A stretch of 64,000 nucleotides of DNA, from NCBI RefSeq assembly GCF_025950085.1, contig NZ_JAPDDS010000001.1:682001-746000 (forward strand), written 5' to 3'. A program made the translations under genes and the position numbers. Every line of letters begins with the position of its first letter. The first letter of the stretch is position 1. Shown piece by piece: positions 35,643 through 44,341 of the stretch. Below the pieces are notes generated by a model. The model saw nothing but the letters and a program-made list of their open reading frames with translations, searched no databases and was not told where the DNA came from. This stretch comes from Luteolibacter flavescens (GTDB taxonomy: Bacteria > Verrucomicrobiota > Verrucomicrobiia > Verrucomicrobiales > Akkermansiaceae).

Positions 35643-36427
35643 AGCCGAGTCGCATTCCCTTCGTCACGCTGATCCTCGTGCTGGTGTTCTTCTACCTGCC
35701 GATCGGCTTCCTGGTGCTGAATTCCTTCAACAACTCGCGCTATGCCTCGACCTGGACCGGCTTTTCCACACGCTGGTATGAGCGGCTCTTCGAGCGCACG
35801 GACATCCTCGCTGCGCTGGGGAACTCGGTAAAGGTCGCCACGGGAGCGAGCCTTGCCTCAATGATCCTCGGGACCGCCGCCGCCTTCGCGCTCCAGCGCT
35901 ACAAGTCCCGCCTGCAGGACGCGCACAAGCTGCTGGTGGCCGTGCCGCTCGTCCTGCCGGACATCCTCATGGGCATGAGCCTGCTGCTGCTTTTCATTTC
36001 CTTCGGGATGAAGCTCAGCCTGCTTACCATCTCGATCGCGCACGTCACCTTTTGCCTCAGCTATGTCGCGCTGGTGGTGCAGGCGCGCTTGCAGGACTTC
36101 GACTTCAATGTGGTGGAGGCCGCGCGCGATCTCGGGGCGACGAAGGTTCAGGCCTTCATGAAGGTCACCCTGCCCCTGCTTGCGCCCGGCATCCTCGCCG
36201 GCGGCCTGCTGGCGTTCACTCTCTCCATCGACGACTACGTCATCACCTACTTCGTGAAGGGACCGGGATCGGACACCCTGCCCACGCTGGTCTATTCGAT
36301 GATCAAGAAGAGCAAGGACCTCCCGGTGATCAATGCCCTCTCGTCGCTGATGCTCATCGTCACCTTCGTGGTCGTCGCGCTTTCGCAGAGGCTTACGCGC
36401 CCTGCGGTGGCGGACTCCACCAAGTGA
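35639..36427 (+). CDS. potC: Polyamine ABC transporter permease
   Basis: 262 residues, with an ATGA overlap to potB. PotC traits are the start YLPIGFLVLNSFNNSR, the EAA loop NVVEAARDLGATKVQAFMKV and the tail FTLSIDDYVITYFVKGPG. Six helices are visible. It pairs with PotB in the same operon. Confidence 0.93.
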   Translation: MKPSRIPFVTLILVLVFFYLPIGFLVLNSFNNSRYASTWTGFSTRWYERLFERTDILAALGNSVKVATGASLASMILGTAAAFALQRYKSRLQDAHKLLVAVPLVLPDILMGMSLLLLFISFGMKLSLLTISIAHVTFCLSYVALVVQARLQDFDFNVVEAARDLGATKVQAFMKVTLPLLAPGILAGGLLAFTLSIDDYVITYFVKGPGSDTLPTLVYSMIKKSKDLPVINALSSLMLIVTFVVVALSQRLTRPAVADSTK

Positions 36428-36487
36428 GAATTTCCAGCCAATTTCCGATTCCCCTTTCCGCCCGCCATCCCCTATCTTCCATCCGTC

Positions 36488-37537
36488 ATGAACCGCCGCC
36501 ACTTCATCGCCGCCTCCGCGCTCGCCGCCGCGTCACTTCCTTCCTGCAAGCCGAAGGGCTCCACCGGCGACGGGGACAAGAAGCTCACCATTTTCACCTG
36601 GGCCGACTATCTCAGTGAAGAGGCGAAGGAGAGCTTCGAGAAGGCACACGGCTGCACCGTGGTCATCGACACCTTTGACTCGAATGAAGCGATGCTCGCG
36701 AAGATAGAGTCCGGCGCGAGCGGCTACGACCTGCTCGTCCCCTCCTCCTACGCCGTGCAGGCGCTGAAGCGGAAGGACCTGCTCGTCCCGCTGGATCACG
36801 CGAAGATTCCCAACATCAAGCACGTGGATGCCGCCTACCTCGGCAAGGCACTCGACGCAAAGATGGAGATGTCCGTCCCCTACCTGATGGCCCCGACCTG
36901 CCTGTGCTACCTCGCGTCGAAGGTGCCGAATCCCACCGACTCGTGGGCGATGCTGGACCGCACCGATCTCAAGGGGCGCGTGACCCTGCTGGACGACATG
37001 CGCGAGGTGCTCGGCGCCGCGCTGAAGTTCCTGGGCCACTCTCTCAACTCCACGGACCCTGCCCAGCTCGCCGCCGCGCGTGATGTCGCGATCCGTTGGA
37101 AGCAGAACATCGCCAAGTGGGAGAGCGAGCAGTACAAGAGCGGGATCGCTTCCGGGGAATTCTACCTCGTCCAGGGCTATGGCAGCGACCTGCTCCAGGC
37201 TCACCAGGAAAACGCCGACATGCACGTGGTCGTGCCCGCGGAAGGCACCGCCTTCTCCTGCGACGACATGTGCATCCCGAAGGGTGCGAAGGAGATCGAT
37301 CTCGCCCACGCTTTCATCAACCACCTGCACGATCCCGCGGTCGCAGCGTCGAACATGGAGGAGATCGGCGCACGCAGCCCGAACAGCGCCGCCTACGAAA
37401 ACCTCAGCGAGGATTTCCGCGGCAGCGAGATCCTCTTCCCCGCCGATGCCCTTTTCGCGAAGTGCGAGCCCATCGGCGATCTCGGAGACAGCCTCTCGCT
37501 GTGGACGTCCGAGTGGGACAAGGTGAAGACCGCGTGA
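36488..37537 (+). CDS. potD: Polyamine-binding lipoprotein
   Basis: 349 residues. The lipoprotein signal ends at SLPSC (Cys20). The mature domain begins KLTIFTWADYLSEEAKESF, which is the PotD/PotF pattern, and contains GYDLLVPSSYAVQAL and VVPAEGTAFSCDDMCIPKGA. Trp and Asp residues of the polyamine pocket are seen in this layout. It delivers polyamine to PotBC. The gene lies 60 bp after potC, same operon. Confidence 0.92.
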   Translation: MNRRHFIAASALAAASLPSCKPKGSTGDGDKKLTIFTWADYLSEEAKESFEKAHGCTVVIDTFDSNEAMLAKIESGASGYDLLVPSSYAVQALKRKDLLVPLDHAKIPNIKHVDAAYLGKALDAKMEMSVPYLMAPTCLCYLASKVPNPTDSWAMLDRTDLKGRVTLLDDMREVLGAALKFLGHSLNSTDPAQLAAARDVAIRWKQNIAKWESEQYKSGIASGEFYLVQGYGSDLLQAHQENADMHVVVPAEGTAFSCDDMCIPKGAKEIDLAHAFINHLHDPAVAASNMEEIGARSPNSAAYENLSEDFRGSEILFPADALFAKCEPIGDLGDSLSLWTSEWDKVKTA

Positions 37538-37596
37538 CGGACAAGATGCCACCGATTGCCGGTTGGAAGACCGGCTTTCGGTGATTTATTGCCGCC

Positions 37597-37923
37597 ATGA
37601 AGCGCGTCTTCGATCACATCGACTTCACCGTCGTCGGCCACCTACAGTCGCTCCTGGAGTCGGAAGGCATCCGCACCGAGATCCGCAACGAGGGAGCCTC
37701 ACGCGCCGCCGGTGAGCTGCCGATCTCCGAGGTCTATCCCGAGCTGTGGGTGCTCGACAATGCGGACGAAGCGAAGGCGAAAGAGATCATCCGCGAATTC
37801 CGCCAGGCAGCCGAGACCGCGCCCACCGGCCCGGACTGGACCTGCCCGGTCTGCAAGGAGCATGTCGAAGGCGTCTTCTCCGAATGCTGGAACTGCGGCG
37901 CGGCCTCGCCGGTCGTAGGCTGA
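37597..37923 (+). CDS. DUF2007 signal-transducing-type protein with zinc ribbon
   Basis: 108 residues. The N-terminal DUF2007 ferredoxin-like domain (FTVVGHLQSLLESEGIRTEI, PELWVLDNADEAKAKEII) is followed by a C-terminal CPVCKEHVEGVFSECWNC, two CxxC pairs that should bind zinc. DUF2007 proteins have no proven biochemical role. It lies 59 bp after potD, possibly transcribed with it, and is followed by a shared terminator. Confidence 0.82.
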   Translation: MKRVFDHIDFTVVGHLQSLLESEGIRTEIRNEGASRAAGELPISEVYPELWVLDNADEAKAKEIIREFRQAAETAPTGPDWTCPVCKEHVEGVFSECWNCGAASPVVG

Positions 37924-37938
37924 GCGATGAAATAAAAA

Positions 37939-37966
37939 AGAAGGAGGGCGTCTCCACCCTCCTTCT
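37939..37966. terminator. Bidirectional terminator between DUF2007 and metallophosphoesterase genes
   Basis: A perfect 10-bp stem (37939-37948 with 37957-37966) around an 8-base loop. The A-rich stretch just before it becomes a T-tract on the minus strand, so it serves best as terminator of the minus-strand metallophosphoesterase gene, and also separates it from the convergent DUF2007 gene. Confidence 0.8.
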
Positions 37967-37998
37967 CGCATGAGCACGTCAACTGTCGCGACGATCAC

Positions 37999-40797
37999 TT
38001 ACTCGCCGCGGACACGCATGAAGGCCTTGTCACCGGTGGCCGGCACGGTCCACTCGACCGGCTCACCGGAGGGGGCAAAAGGGACCGTTCCGAGCTGGCT
38101 CGTGGTTTCGAGTTGGAGGCGCAGCTTGAAGACGCCGCCCTCCGGCTCGATCAGAAACTGGCCCATGTTCACGTCGATCAGTTGCGCCGGCGTGAAATAG
38201 CCGAAAAGGCCGGCGTTCTGGAGGATCGCATCGGCCACCGGCTTGTTGCTGACCGCGGGCTTGGTGCCGATCTGCTTTTCGATCGCATCGGGGATCCCGT
38301 CGCCGTCGCTGTCGGTCGAGAAGGGATTCGAGCGCAGGGTGACGAACTCCTCGCGGTTGTTGATGCCGTCGCCGTCGCTGTCGAGCTCCGGGTCGAAGTA
38401 GTCCGGGATACCGTTGTCGTTCACATCGGCAGGATCATACCATTCGAAGTCAAATTCGAATGCCTGGTCCGCTTCCGAGCGGAAGTCATTGTAGATCGGC
38501 GAGTAGCTCTTCACCTCCACGGTGCCATCCGGATTCACCACCAGCAGGCGAAGGTAACCATTGCCACCGAGCGGCGCGAGGAATTGGTAGTTCGCCAGCA
38601 TCTGGTGAACGTTCTGGCCGGCATCGTTCGCGTCCGTGCGGAAGCCGGTGCCATCGCCGAGCACGTGACCGTTCACGGTCAGCACGAAGTTGTGCTTCTT
38701 CACCAGCTTCTGCCACAGCTCCTCGCCGTCGTTCACGCCGCCGGGCGTGCTGTAGGCATGGGGATTGTAGGCCTGCGGATTCGCCGTGTCGGTGTGGTTG
38801 TAGCGCAGGTCGTTGTTGTTCATGTAGGCGTGGGTCACCAGGATCGCCTTCTTATCGGGATGCTGGGACATGATCGAGTCCGCCCACTCGATGGTGCTGT
38901 TGCGCGGGCCCCACTCCAGGCACATCACGATCCAGTCGTAGCCGCCCGCTTGGAAGAAGTGGTAACTGTTGTCCATCTCTCCCTCGATCATCGCGCCGCC
39001 GAAGTTCGGGCGCGCCGAGTAGTCGTCGAAGAGGAAGTAGTCATTGAGGAAGGTGTCGCGCGTGGAGGCATTGCCACTCGGACCGTGGTCGTGGTTTCCA
39101 GGTACGAAGGCATACGGGATGTGACCGTCGAGGATGGCCATCGCCTCGCGTGCTGCCTTCCACTCCGGCTGCGAGTTCACATTGACGATGTCCCCGAGGT
39201 GCAGGGTCATGCGGATGTTGTAGCGGTCGGCATTGTCGCGAAGCCAGGCGGTCTGCGCGGAGAAAACGCCGGGGCGATTCTGCGAATAGATCTGCGTGTC
39301 CGGCAGCAGCGCGATGGTCCATGCGCCCTCGGCAATCTCCGAGTCACCCGGCTGGGGCGTCACCTTGATCGGCGGGGCCTCACGGTCGCGCACCTTGCGG
39401 GTATGCGTGTAGAGGTTTTCGAAGAAGGCTTCGTTGAACTGGCTGTAGGCGGGGTCCGCCTGCAGCGCGCCCGAGGATGCATTGATGATCTTGTCCGGTG
39501 CCATCGCGGCCAGCAGGAGCTGACCCTGGCCATAGGCACCCTCCATCAGCCCCGGGAAGCGAGCGCGCGCGTCACCGGCGAGGATGACCTCGAAGCCTGC
39601 AAAGGACGAGAATGCTTCCCAAATCACGTCATCCAGGTGCGGCGTGATGTGAGGCTGGGTGTAGAAGACCTTCCCGGCCGCATTCGTCGGGAAGCCCTGG
39701 ATCATCGGGTGAGTCGGCGAGAGAATGAATGCTTCGGTGAAATCGTTGTCCACGCGGATGGCATTCTGCGTGTCGGGCAAAAATTTCGGCTCGGCCTCGG
39801 TCTGGTCGGCCTGTGAGAGCTGCACGAGATAGCCGCAGCGGTCCACGTAGTCGTCGAGCACATCACCATAGGTGTCGATGTAGGTCGCATAGCGCGGGTC
39901 CTGGCTGATGAAGGAGCCGAAGACGATGAGGTCCACATCGTCCGCCGGATTATCCGAAAACTCGAAGGGCGGCCGGTCCAGCGGCAGCGGCATCACGTGG
40001 AAGCCAGCACGACGCAGCGACTCGGCAGCACCGACGTGACCGCTGAAGCCGTCCGCCGTCTCCCACACGTAGGCGGTCAGACCATCGGGGTTCGCGGGAT
40101 TCGGCTCGGCGGCAGGATTCGGGGTCTGCCCGGCATTTGCCCAATTGATCTGCTGCGGATCGGCGGCGACAGGCTCGGAGGCATCGCGCCCGACGATTTC
40201 AAGAATACCGATGCCGCCGAACTCATTCGAAGTCTGCGCGGCTGCCAATGTGATCTCGATCTGGCCATCCTGATTCGGGACCATGCCGGAAACCGAAGCC
40301 ACCTTGTCCCGATTCGCGATTGCTTCGAGAGAGGTCGTTGCCGACGTGGCACCGACAACCGTGTAGTCGGTCTTGAAAACCTGCGTCGCGGGTCGATTGC
40401 TGGAGACGAAGAACTTGAAGTCGTAAACGCGCTCGGCACTCAAGCCACTGACGAGGATCTTGGCGGTCGTGTTCGTCGTCTTGTTGACGTAGGAGAAGTC
40501 ACCGGTCGCGGTCGGCACGTAGATCGTCTCGCCGCCCAGGGAGTTCGACGAGGTGGCGGCAAAGGCATCCGTCACGGCGACGGTGATGCCGGTAGGGTTG
40601 CCTCGATCGTTGACGATGGAATTGTTCGCCTGAATCCCCACGCCCGCGATGTTGTTCCAATGCTGGGCGAAAATGTCGGGGCTGGAGGTGGTCTCGTTCG
40701 CCAGGCCGAAGTCGACGAGAATCCGCTCGGCGGCGGACAGGGTGGCCACGGGGAGGACCGCGGCGCTGAGAAGCAGGTAATGTGGTTTCATGGGCAT
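37999..40797 (-). CDS. Large secreted metallophosphoesterase with calcium-type repeats
   Basis: 932 residues with a signal peptide (LLLSAAVLPVATLSAA). Residues 1-200 form a beta-rich domain, and about 210-480 contain a ThuA-like or glutamine-amidotransferase-like region (VDLIVFGSFI, LIQGFPTNAAGK-type). The calcineurin-like phosphoesterase domain lies at about 490-740, with metal residues in LLPDTQIYS (Asp500), LHLGDIVN, VPGNHDHGP, VTHAYMN and VNGHVLGD. Near the C-terminus, DVNDNGIPDYFD and STDSDGDGIPDAIE are thrombospondin-3-type calcium repeats. Exported, phosphate-scavenging or glycan-linked role possible. ATG 40791 is an alternative start. Confidence 0.85.
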   Translation of the reverse strand: MPMKPHYLLLSAAVLPVATLSAAERILVDFGLANETTSSPDIFAQHWNNIAGVGIQANNSIVNDRGNPTGITVAVTDAFAATSSNSLGGETIYVPTATGDFSYVNKTTNTTAKILVSGLSAERVYDFKFFVSSNRPATQVFKTDYTVVGATSATTSLEAIANRDKVASVSGMVPNQDGQIEITLAAAQTSNEFGGIGILEIVGRDASEPVAADPQQINWANAGQTPNPAAEPNPANPDGLTAYVWETADGFSGHVGAAESLRRAGFHVMPLPLDRPPFEFSDNPADDVDLIVFGSFISQDPRYATYIDTYGDVLDDYVDRCGYLVQLSQADQTEAEPKFLPDTQNAIRVDNDFTEAFILSPTHPMIQGFPTNAAGKVFYTQPHITPHLDDVIWEAFSSFAGFEVILAGDARARFPGLMEGAYGQGQLLLAAMAPDKIINASSGALQADPAYSQFNEAFFENLYTHTRKVRDREAPPIKVTPQPGDSEIAEGAWTIALLPDTQIYSQNRPGVFSAQTAWLRDNADRYNIRMTLHLGDIVNVNSQPEWKAAREAMAILDGHIPYAFVPGNHDHGPSGNASTRDTFLNDYFLFDDYSARPNFGGAMIEGEMDNSYHFFQAGGYDWIVMCLEWGPRNSTIEWADSIMSQHPDKKAILVTHAYMNNNDLRYNHTDTANPQAYNPHAYSTPGGVNDGEELWQKLVKKHNFVLTVNGHVLGDGTGFRTDANDAGQNVHQMLANYQFLAPLGGNGYLRLLVVNPDGTVEVKSYSPIYNDFRSEADQAFEFDFEWYDPADVNDNGIPDYFDPELDSDGDGINNREEFVTLRSNPFSTDSDGDGIPDAIEKQIGTKPAVSNKPVADAILQNAGLFGYFTPAQLIDVNMGQFLIEPEGGVFKLRLQLETTSQLGTVPFAPSGEPVEWTVPATGDKAFMRVRGE

Positions 40798-41210
40798 TTG
40801 AGGGAAGATCAGGTTTTGCAGACGATCTCCCGTGACCGGTGCATCGCGTCACGACGCACCGACCGCCCATCCATCCCGAATCCGATTCCCATTCGCCACG
40901 TGGAGGAAGTGACGATTCCGTGAATCGCATTTCGCCCGATCTATCAGCCTCTTCATTCTGCAAGCGGTGGGGCCGCTGACATGCAAGATGCACACGGCAC
41001 GAGCGGAGAGAAAACGGCGATCATCACCTGAGACAATTCACGCAGTCCTTGTCCCGCAAGGAATCGGTCACGAACCAGGCAAGGCCATCACCCGGTCAGA
41101 AGCTCGTGGCACATGAAGTGGTGAAGAGGATCCGACTGGCGTCGCGCCCTTCATCGGGGACGCAACCTCGTGAGCGCGCAACGCCGGTCGCCCAAACCGA
41201 TCCAACCACC
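40798..41210. other. Intergenic gap with no recognisable gene
   Basis: 413 bp lie between the divergent metallophosphoesterase and SYLF lipoprotein genes, so both promoters should be here. I see only a weak 6-bp hairpin near 40838-40862 and no convincing promoter boxes or repeats. The plus-strand frame stays open from 41049 but its first 54 codons are not protein-like. Confidence 0.5.
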
Positions 41211-41801
41211 ATGAACACCTCGATTCCGATGATCTGCCGCGTGGCTATTGCCATGGCCGCCCCTGCCCTGCTCACGCAATGCGCTTACGAGCCCGTCACC
41301 CGCGCAAACGAAGAGCAGGCGAGCCGCTCCGAAATCTCCGGCGATGCCCGCGCCGCCCTGAATGATCTCTACGCCCGTGACCCGAGCGCCCGCAAGCTGG
41401 GCAAGTCGGCCGCGGGAATCCTTGTCTTTCCCCACATCGCCAAGGGCGGCCTCGTCGTGGGTGCCGAGGCAGGCAATGGCGTGCTCTTCGGCAGCGATGG
41501 CGGCGTGAAGGGCTACTACCAGACTGCCGGCGCATCCTACGGTCTGCAGGCAGGCGTTCAGAAGTATGGCTATGTGCTGTTCCTCATGAGTTCCTCCGAG
41601 GTCAACCAACTCAATCGCGCGGCCGGATGGGAATTCGGAACCAGCCCTGGTTTCGTGGTCGTGGATCGCGGTGCCGGAGCGACCCTCACGTCGCGCACGG
41701 TGGACAGCGGCGTCTATGCCTATGTCTTCGACCAGAAGGGCCTGATGGCAGGCGTCAGCTTCAAGGGCACCAAGATCACCCGTATCCAGCCCCGTCGCTG
41801 A
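41211..41801 (+). CDS. SYLF (YSC84-type) lipoprotein
   Basis: 196 residues from the ATG at 41211. The lipoprotein signal ends in LLTQC. The SYLF domain is clear: KSAAGILVFPHIAKGGLVVG, then YYQTAGASYGLQAGVQKYGY and SPGFVVVDRGAGATLTS. The eukaryotic SYLF domain binds phosphoinositides; bacterial members are envelope lipoproteins of unproven function. It appears to be a single-gene unit ended by the hairpin at 41863. Confidence 0.88.
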   Translation: MNTSIPMICRVAIAMAAPALLTQCAYEPVTRANEEQASRSEISGDARAALNDLYARDPSARKLGKSAAGILVFPHIAKGGLVVGAEAGNGVLFGSDGGVKGYYQTAGASYGLQAGVQKYGYVLFLMSSSEVNQLNRAAGWEFGTSPGFVVVDRGAGATLTSRTVDSGVYAYVFDQKGLMAGVSFKGTKITRIQPRR

Positions 41802-41862
41802 ATGAGCACTCCCCCGGAGACAAAGAAGTGATGAGGTTTCTGTCCCATCCGTCTTCTCAAAG

Positions 41863-41900
41863 CAAACGCCGCGTGCGCCACTATTGCATCGCGGCGTTTG
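41863..41900. terminator. Eleven-bp hairpin between SYLF and VOC genes
   Basis: Positions 41863-41873 pair perfectly with 41890-41900 around a 16-base loop. It sits in the 109-bp gap between two convergent genes, so a terminator role is likely, although the T-tract is poor on either strand. Confidence 0.6.
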
Positions 41901-41910
41901 TGCTTTGAAG

Positions 41911-42300
41911 CTACCAGCGATGGCAGACTTCGAAGCGGTTCCCGCATGGATCTCCGAAGAAGACCGCGTAGTAGCCCGTCTCATACATCATGGGGCCTTC
42001 GACAAGCCGGGTTCCTGATCGTTTTGCGACATCGGCAAGACGATCCACCTCGGCATTGCTCGCAGCTTGGAAGGCGATGCGGTTCTCATTCGCGACGTGG
42101 TGAGTTGACTCGGTGACCCCGAAGAAAGCCCCACACGTTTCGTTCTCGCTTTGGTATTGCAGCCATCCTTCCACCTCCACCTTTCGTGGGAAGCCGAGCG
42201 CAGGCAACAAGGCTTCGTAGAAGGTGGCGGCATCGCGTAGTGACGGCACCCGCAGATCGATGTGATCGTAAAGGCGAAGCATGGTGATCGGATCATTCAT
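41911..42300 (-). CDS. VOC (glyoxalase/bleomycin-resistance fold) protein
   Basis: 129 residues from the ATG at 42300; ATG 42282 gives MLRLYDHIDLRV and fits as well. The vicinal-oxygen-chelate pattern is present: DHIDLRVPSLRDAATFYEALLPALGF, seen as its parts DHIDLRV and AATFYEALLPALGF, and the end YAVFFGDPCGNRFEVCH with a metal-ligand Glu. Members include lyases, dioxygenases and resistance proteins; the substrate cannot be read. No partner gene is near. Confidence 0.83.
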   Translation of the reverse strand: MNDPITMLRLYDHIDLRVPSLRDAATFYEALLPALGFPRKVEVEGWLQYQSENETCGAFFGVTESTHHVANENRIAFQAASNAEVDRLADVAKRSGTRLVEGPMMYETGYYAVFFGDPCGNRFEVCHRW

Positions 42301-42367
42301 GTCCGATTTTCACCCTCCATCTGAATGCATCAGTCCGCAAACGACGATGTCTGCGATGACGCTGAAA

Positions 42368-42598
42368 TCACGGGTTCGGCTGCCACGCCGTGTATTGCCA
42401 GTGCCGGTAGAGAAGCAGTCTCGCGGCGAGACGCGCGATCAAGCGGTCAGCTTCCTCTTCCGACGAGCATGTCCCGAAAATCTGCGCGCGATTGTCGGGA
42501 CCGATGGCGGAGACCACGAAGAGTGATGTGGATGCGATCATGGCTCGAGAGGTGCGCTTACCAAGGCAGAGAAGCATGGACCCATCGGAATGCCTCAT
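42368..42598 (-). CDS. Short hypothetical protein
   Basis: 76 residues, possibly starting at MLLCLG seven codons in. It has the amphipathic helix SEEEADRLIARLAARLLL after the strand-like segment TSLFVVSAIG, which looks protein-like, but no family is recognised. It lies upstream of the VOC gene on the same strand with a 67-bp gap. The call is weak; it could be a chance frame. Confidence 0.4.
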   Translation of the reverse strand: MRHSDGSMLLCLGKRTSRAMIASTSLFVVSAIGPDNRAQIFGTCSSEEEADRLIARLAARLLLYRHWQYTAWQPNP

Positions 42599-42698
42599 GC
42601 TGCCACGGTCTTCATAGTAGTTGAATTACGCGATCACGTCAGAAAAAGGCATTCCGCCGCTTGCACCTAGTCGCCTGCCTTGTTAGGCGAACCCCGTC

Positions 42699-43037
42699 AT
42701 GAGCACATCCAAAGTCAACGCGTCGAAAGGCCGCCGTTACAGCCAGAAGGAAAAGGCGGAGATCCTTGCCTTCGTGAACAAGGTGAATGAGGAAAAAGGA
42801 CGTGGCGGCCAGATGGCTGCCACGAAGAAGTACAAGCTTTCCCCGCTGACCATCGCGTCGTGGATCCGGAGCGGAGTCTCCGAGGAAGGCGAGACCCCGA
42901 TCGTCGCCGCGCACAACGCAGGCCCGATCGGCAAGAAGCTCGCCGAGCTGCAATCGCTGCACGTCCAGATCGCCAAGGCCGAGAAAGAACTGGCACGCAT
43001 GAAGACCCAGTTCACCGCGCTGAAATCGAAACTCTAA
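42699..43037 (+). CDS. Small basic helix-turn-helix protein
   Basis: 112 residues. The first half, RRYSQKEKAEILAFVNKV followed by MAATKKYKLSPLTIASWIRSG, looks like a helix-turn-helix of the transposase-like or sigma-like type, where the second helix would contact DNA. The second half (IGKKLAELQSLHVQIAKAEK) is a coiled coil, so the protein probably dimerises. It stands alone before the structured gap at 43040. Its role is unknown: a DNA-binding architectural or regulatory protein is likely. Confidence 0.7.
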   Translation: MSTSKVNASKGRRYSQKEKAEILAFVNKVNEEKGRGGQMAATKKYKLSPLTIASWIRSGVSEEGETPIVAAHNAGPIGKKLAELQSLHVQIAKAEKELARMKTQFTALKSKL

Positions 43038-43039
43038 CA

Positions 43040-43058
43040 GGAAGGGGTCTCCCCTTCC
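43040..43058 (+). terminator. Terminator-like hairpin after the helix-turn-helix gene
   Basis: Positions 43040-43047 pair perfectly with 43051-43058 around a 3-base loop, immediately after the stop at 43037. No T-tract follows, so it may act with other factors or stabilise the transcript end. Confidence 0.5.
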
Positions 43059-43059
43059 A

Positions 43060-43375
43060 ATTCCCGCGCAGGATTTCCCCTGCTCCGCGCGGATGCCAAT
43101 CCATCATCCAAGGGCGGCCGACATGACTCCGGTTCATCGGTTTCGCCCTTGGATCACTGTGTACGACATACGGGAAAACCCGCGCGTAGATACCCTAGGT
43201 GCAGATTGATTGCATTTCCCGAGGAATGGGGCATGATCTCTGTATTGCGGAAACGCAATGGTGCCCGCGGCCCTTGGGAGGGGAGCTGCGGGCACCCCCA
43301 CTTTCCAGGTTAAGAACGTGTCCATCATGGTAGCAAGTGCCCGCGGCCGGCTCCAACCCGGTCGCGGCGCATTTG
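43060..43375. other. Convergent gap packed with hairpins; possible structured RNA
   Basis: No gene is seen here, but several stems are: a 6-bp stem at 43064-43069/43087-43092; an 11-bp perfect stem at 43106-43116/43144-43154 with a nested 4-bp stem; a 6-bp stem closed by a GAAA tetraloop at about 43244-43259; an 8-bp perfect stem at 43261-43268/43288-43295; and a GC-rich stem at about 43339-43372. The sequence does not match the tmRNA, SRP RNA, RNase P or 6S patterns I know. The genes on both sides end here, so the structures are not their promoters. Confidence 0.45.
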
Positions 43376-43399
43376 GGAAAACCCCGAGGCACGAGACTT

Positions 43400-44341
43400 C
43401 TAGACCACCAGCCGGCCCTTTCGCCCGGCCAATGAGACGGTAGCCAGCGAGCCCGAATTGAACTCGAGGAAATCCTGCTCGATTCCATCGCTGAAGATCA
43501 CACCGCCCTCTCCCATCCTCGACTCGATGGTCAGCGGCTCCCTCGGAGTCACCTTGCCAAATACCAGCGCGGTGCCCGTGGTATTGCTCGGAAAGGGCTC
43601 TCGAACGGTGAAGAACAAGTGATCCGACTCCCACGGAAAGGTGATGTCCTGCGGCGTGGCACCGCGTGCCTGTCCCGAGGCGGCCGCGACTGCAGCGGCA
43701 CCCGTCATCAGGCTCTTGAACCAACCGGTCGATCCGAGGCCGGTCGATACGATGATGCCGCTGGATGAGTGATCCTCAGCCGCCTTTCCCATCGCGATCC
43801 GGTATCTCGCGGAGCCGTGCGACTTCATGCCGATGAAGAGGTCATTCACCGCGCACAGGCTCAGCCCGGTATTCAGCTTTGCCTCCGCCATCGTGACATC
43901 GCGATAGGATCGCCCCGAGCGCAGCACCTCGCGCGTCACCTTCTCCAGATCCTCGATGCGGAAGGGCAGCAGCTTGCCATCCCAACGCTTCGGGTCCGGA
44001 TTCACGCCGATCAAAGGCTGGCCGTTCAGATACTTCAGCGTGTTTGCCACCAGGCCGTCCTGGCCGAGCGTCACGACGATATCCTCCGGGCCGAAGACGA
44101 AGTTCGGCAGGAAGACACGCTGCACCAATTGCACGCGGCCCAGCGTCGAGAGCGTCTGCTGGGCGCGCGTGATCGCCTTCTGGTAGGCCTCGTCCTCGCG
44201 CTCGTAGTCGGCGAAATCCCCGCCCAACCGTGTGACGTAGAACTTCGCCTGCGACTTCGTGGCAAAGCGCGCCCTGAGATCGGCCAAGCGGGTCGCCCGG
44301 ACGACGAGGATGAGCTTCGTCTCCGTGAGCCGCTTCATCAT
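43400..44341 (-). CDS. nadK: NAD kinase (ATP-NAD kinase family)
   Basis: 313 residues. The family features are the C-terminal STGLGSTGW motif, the NDLFIGMKS loop and the segment IGVNPDPKRW. The usual GGDGT box reads GQDGLVAN (residues 93-100) with Asp95 kept, so the second glycine of the motif is replaced. Longer insertions than in E. coli NadK are present near residues 40-90. It phosphorylates NAD to NADP in the cytoplasm. It is coupled to the SPFH gene by an ATGA overlap. Confidence 0.8.
   Translation of the reverse strand: MMKRLTETKLILVVRATRLADLRARFATKSQAKFYVTRLGGDFADYEREDEAYQKAITRAQQTLSTLGRVQLVQRVFLPNFVFGPEDIVVTLGQDGLVANTLKYLNGQPLIGVNPDPKRWDGKLLPFRIEDLEKVTREVLRSGRSYRDVTMAEAKLNTGLSLCAVNDLFIGMKSHGSARYRIAMGKAAEDHSSSGIIVSTGLGSTGWFKSLMTGAAAVAAASGQARGATPQDITFPWESDHLFFTVREPFPSNTTGTALVFGKVTPREPLTIESRMGEGGVIFSDGIEQDFLEFNSGSLATVSLAGRKGRLVV

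Noticed and set aside
38113-39816. 567-codon plus-strand frame opposite the metallophosphoesterase
   Set aside because: Antisense frame kept open by GC-rich codons; the sense strand has all metal-site motifs.
43134-43724. 196-codon minus-strand frame across the structured gap and nadK end
   Set aside because: It overlaps the nadK C-terminus in another frame and reads as random sequence.
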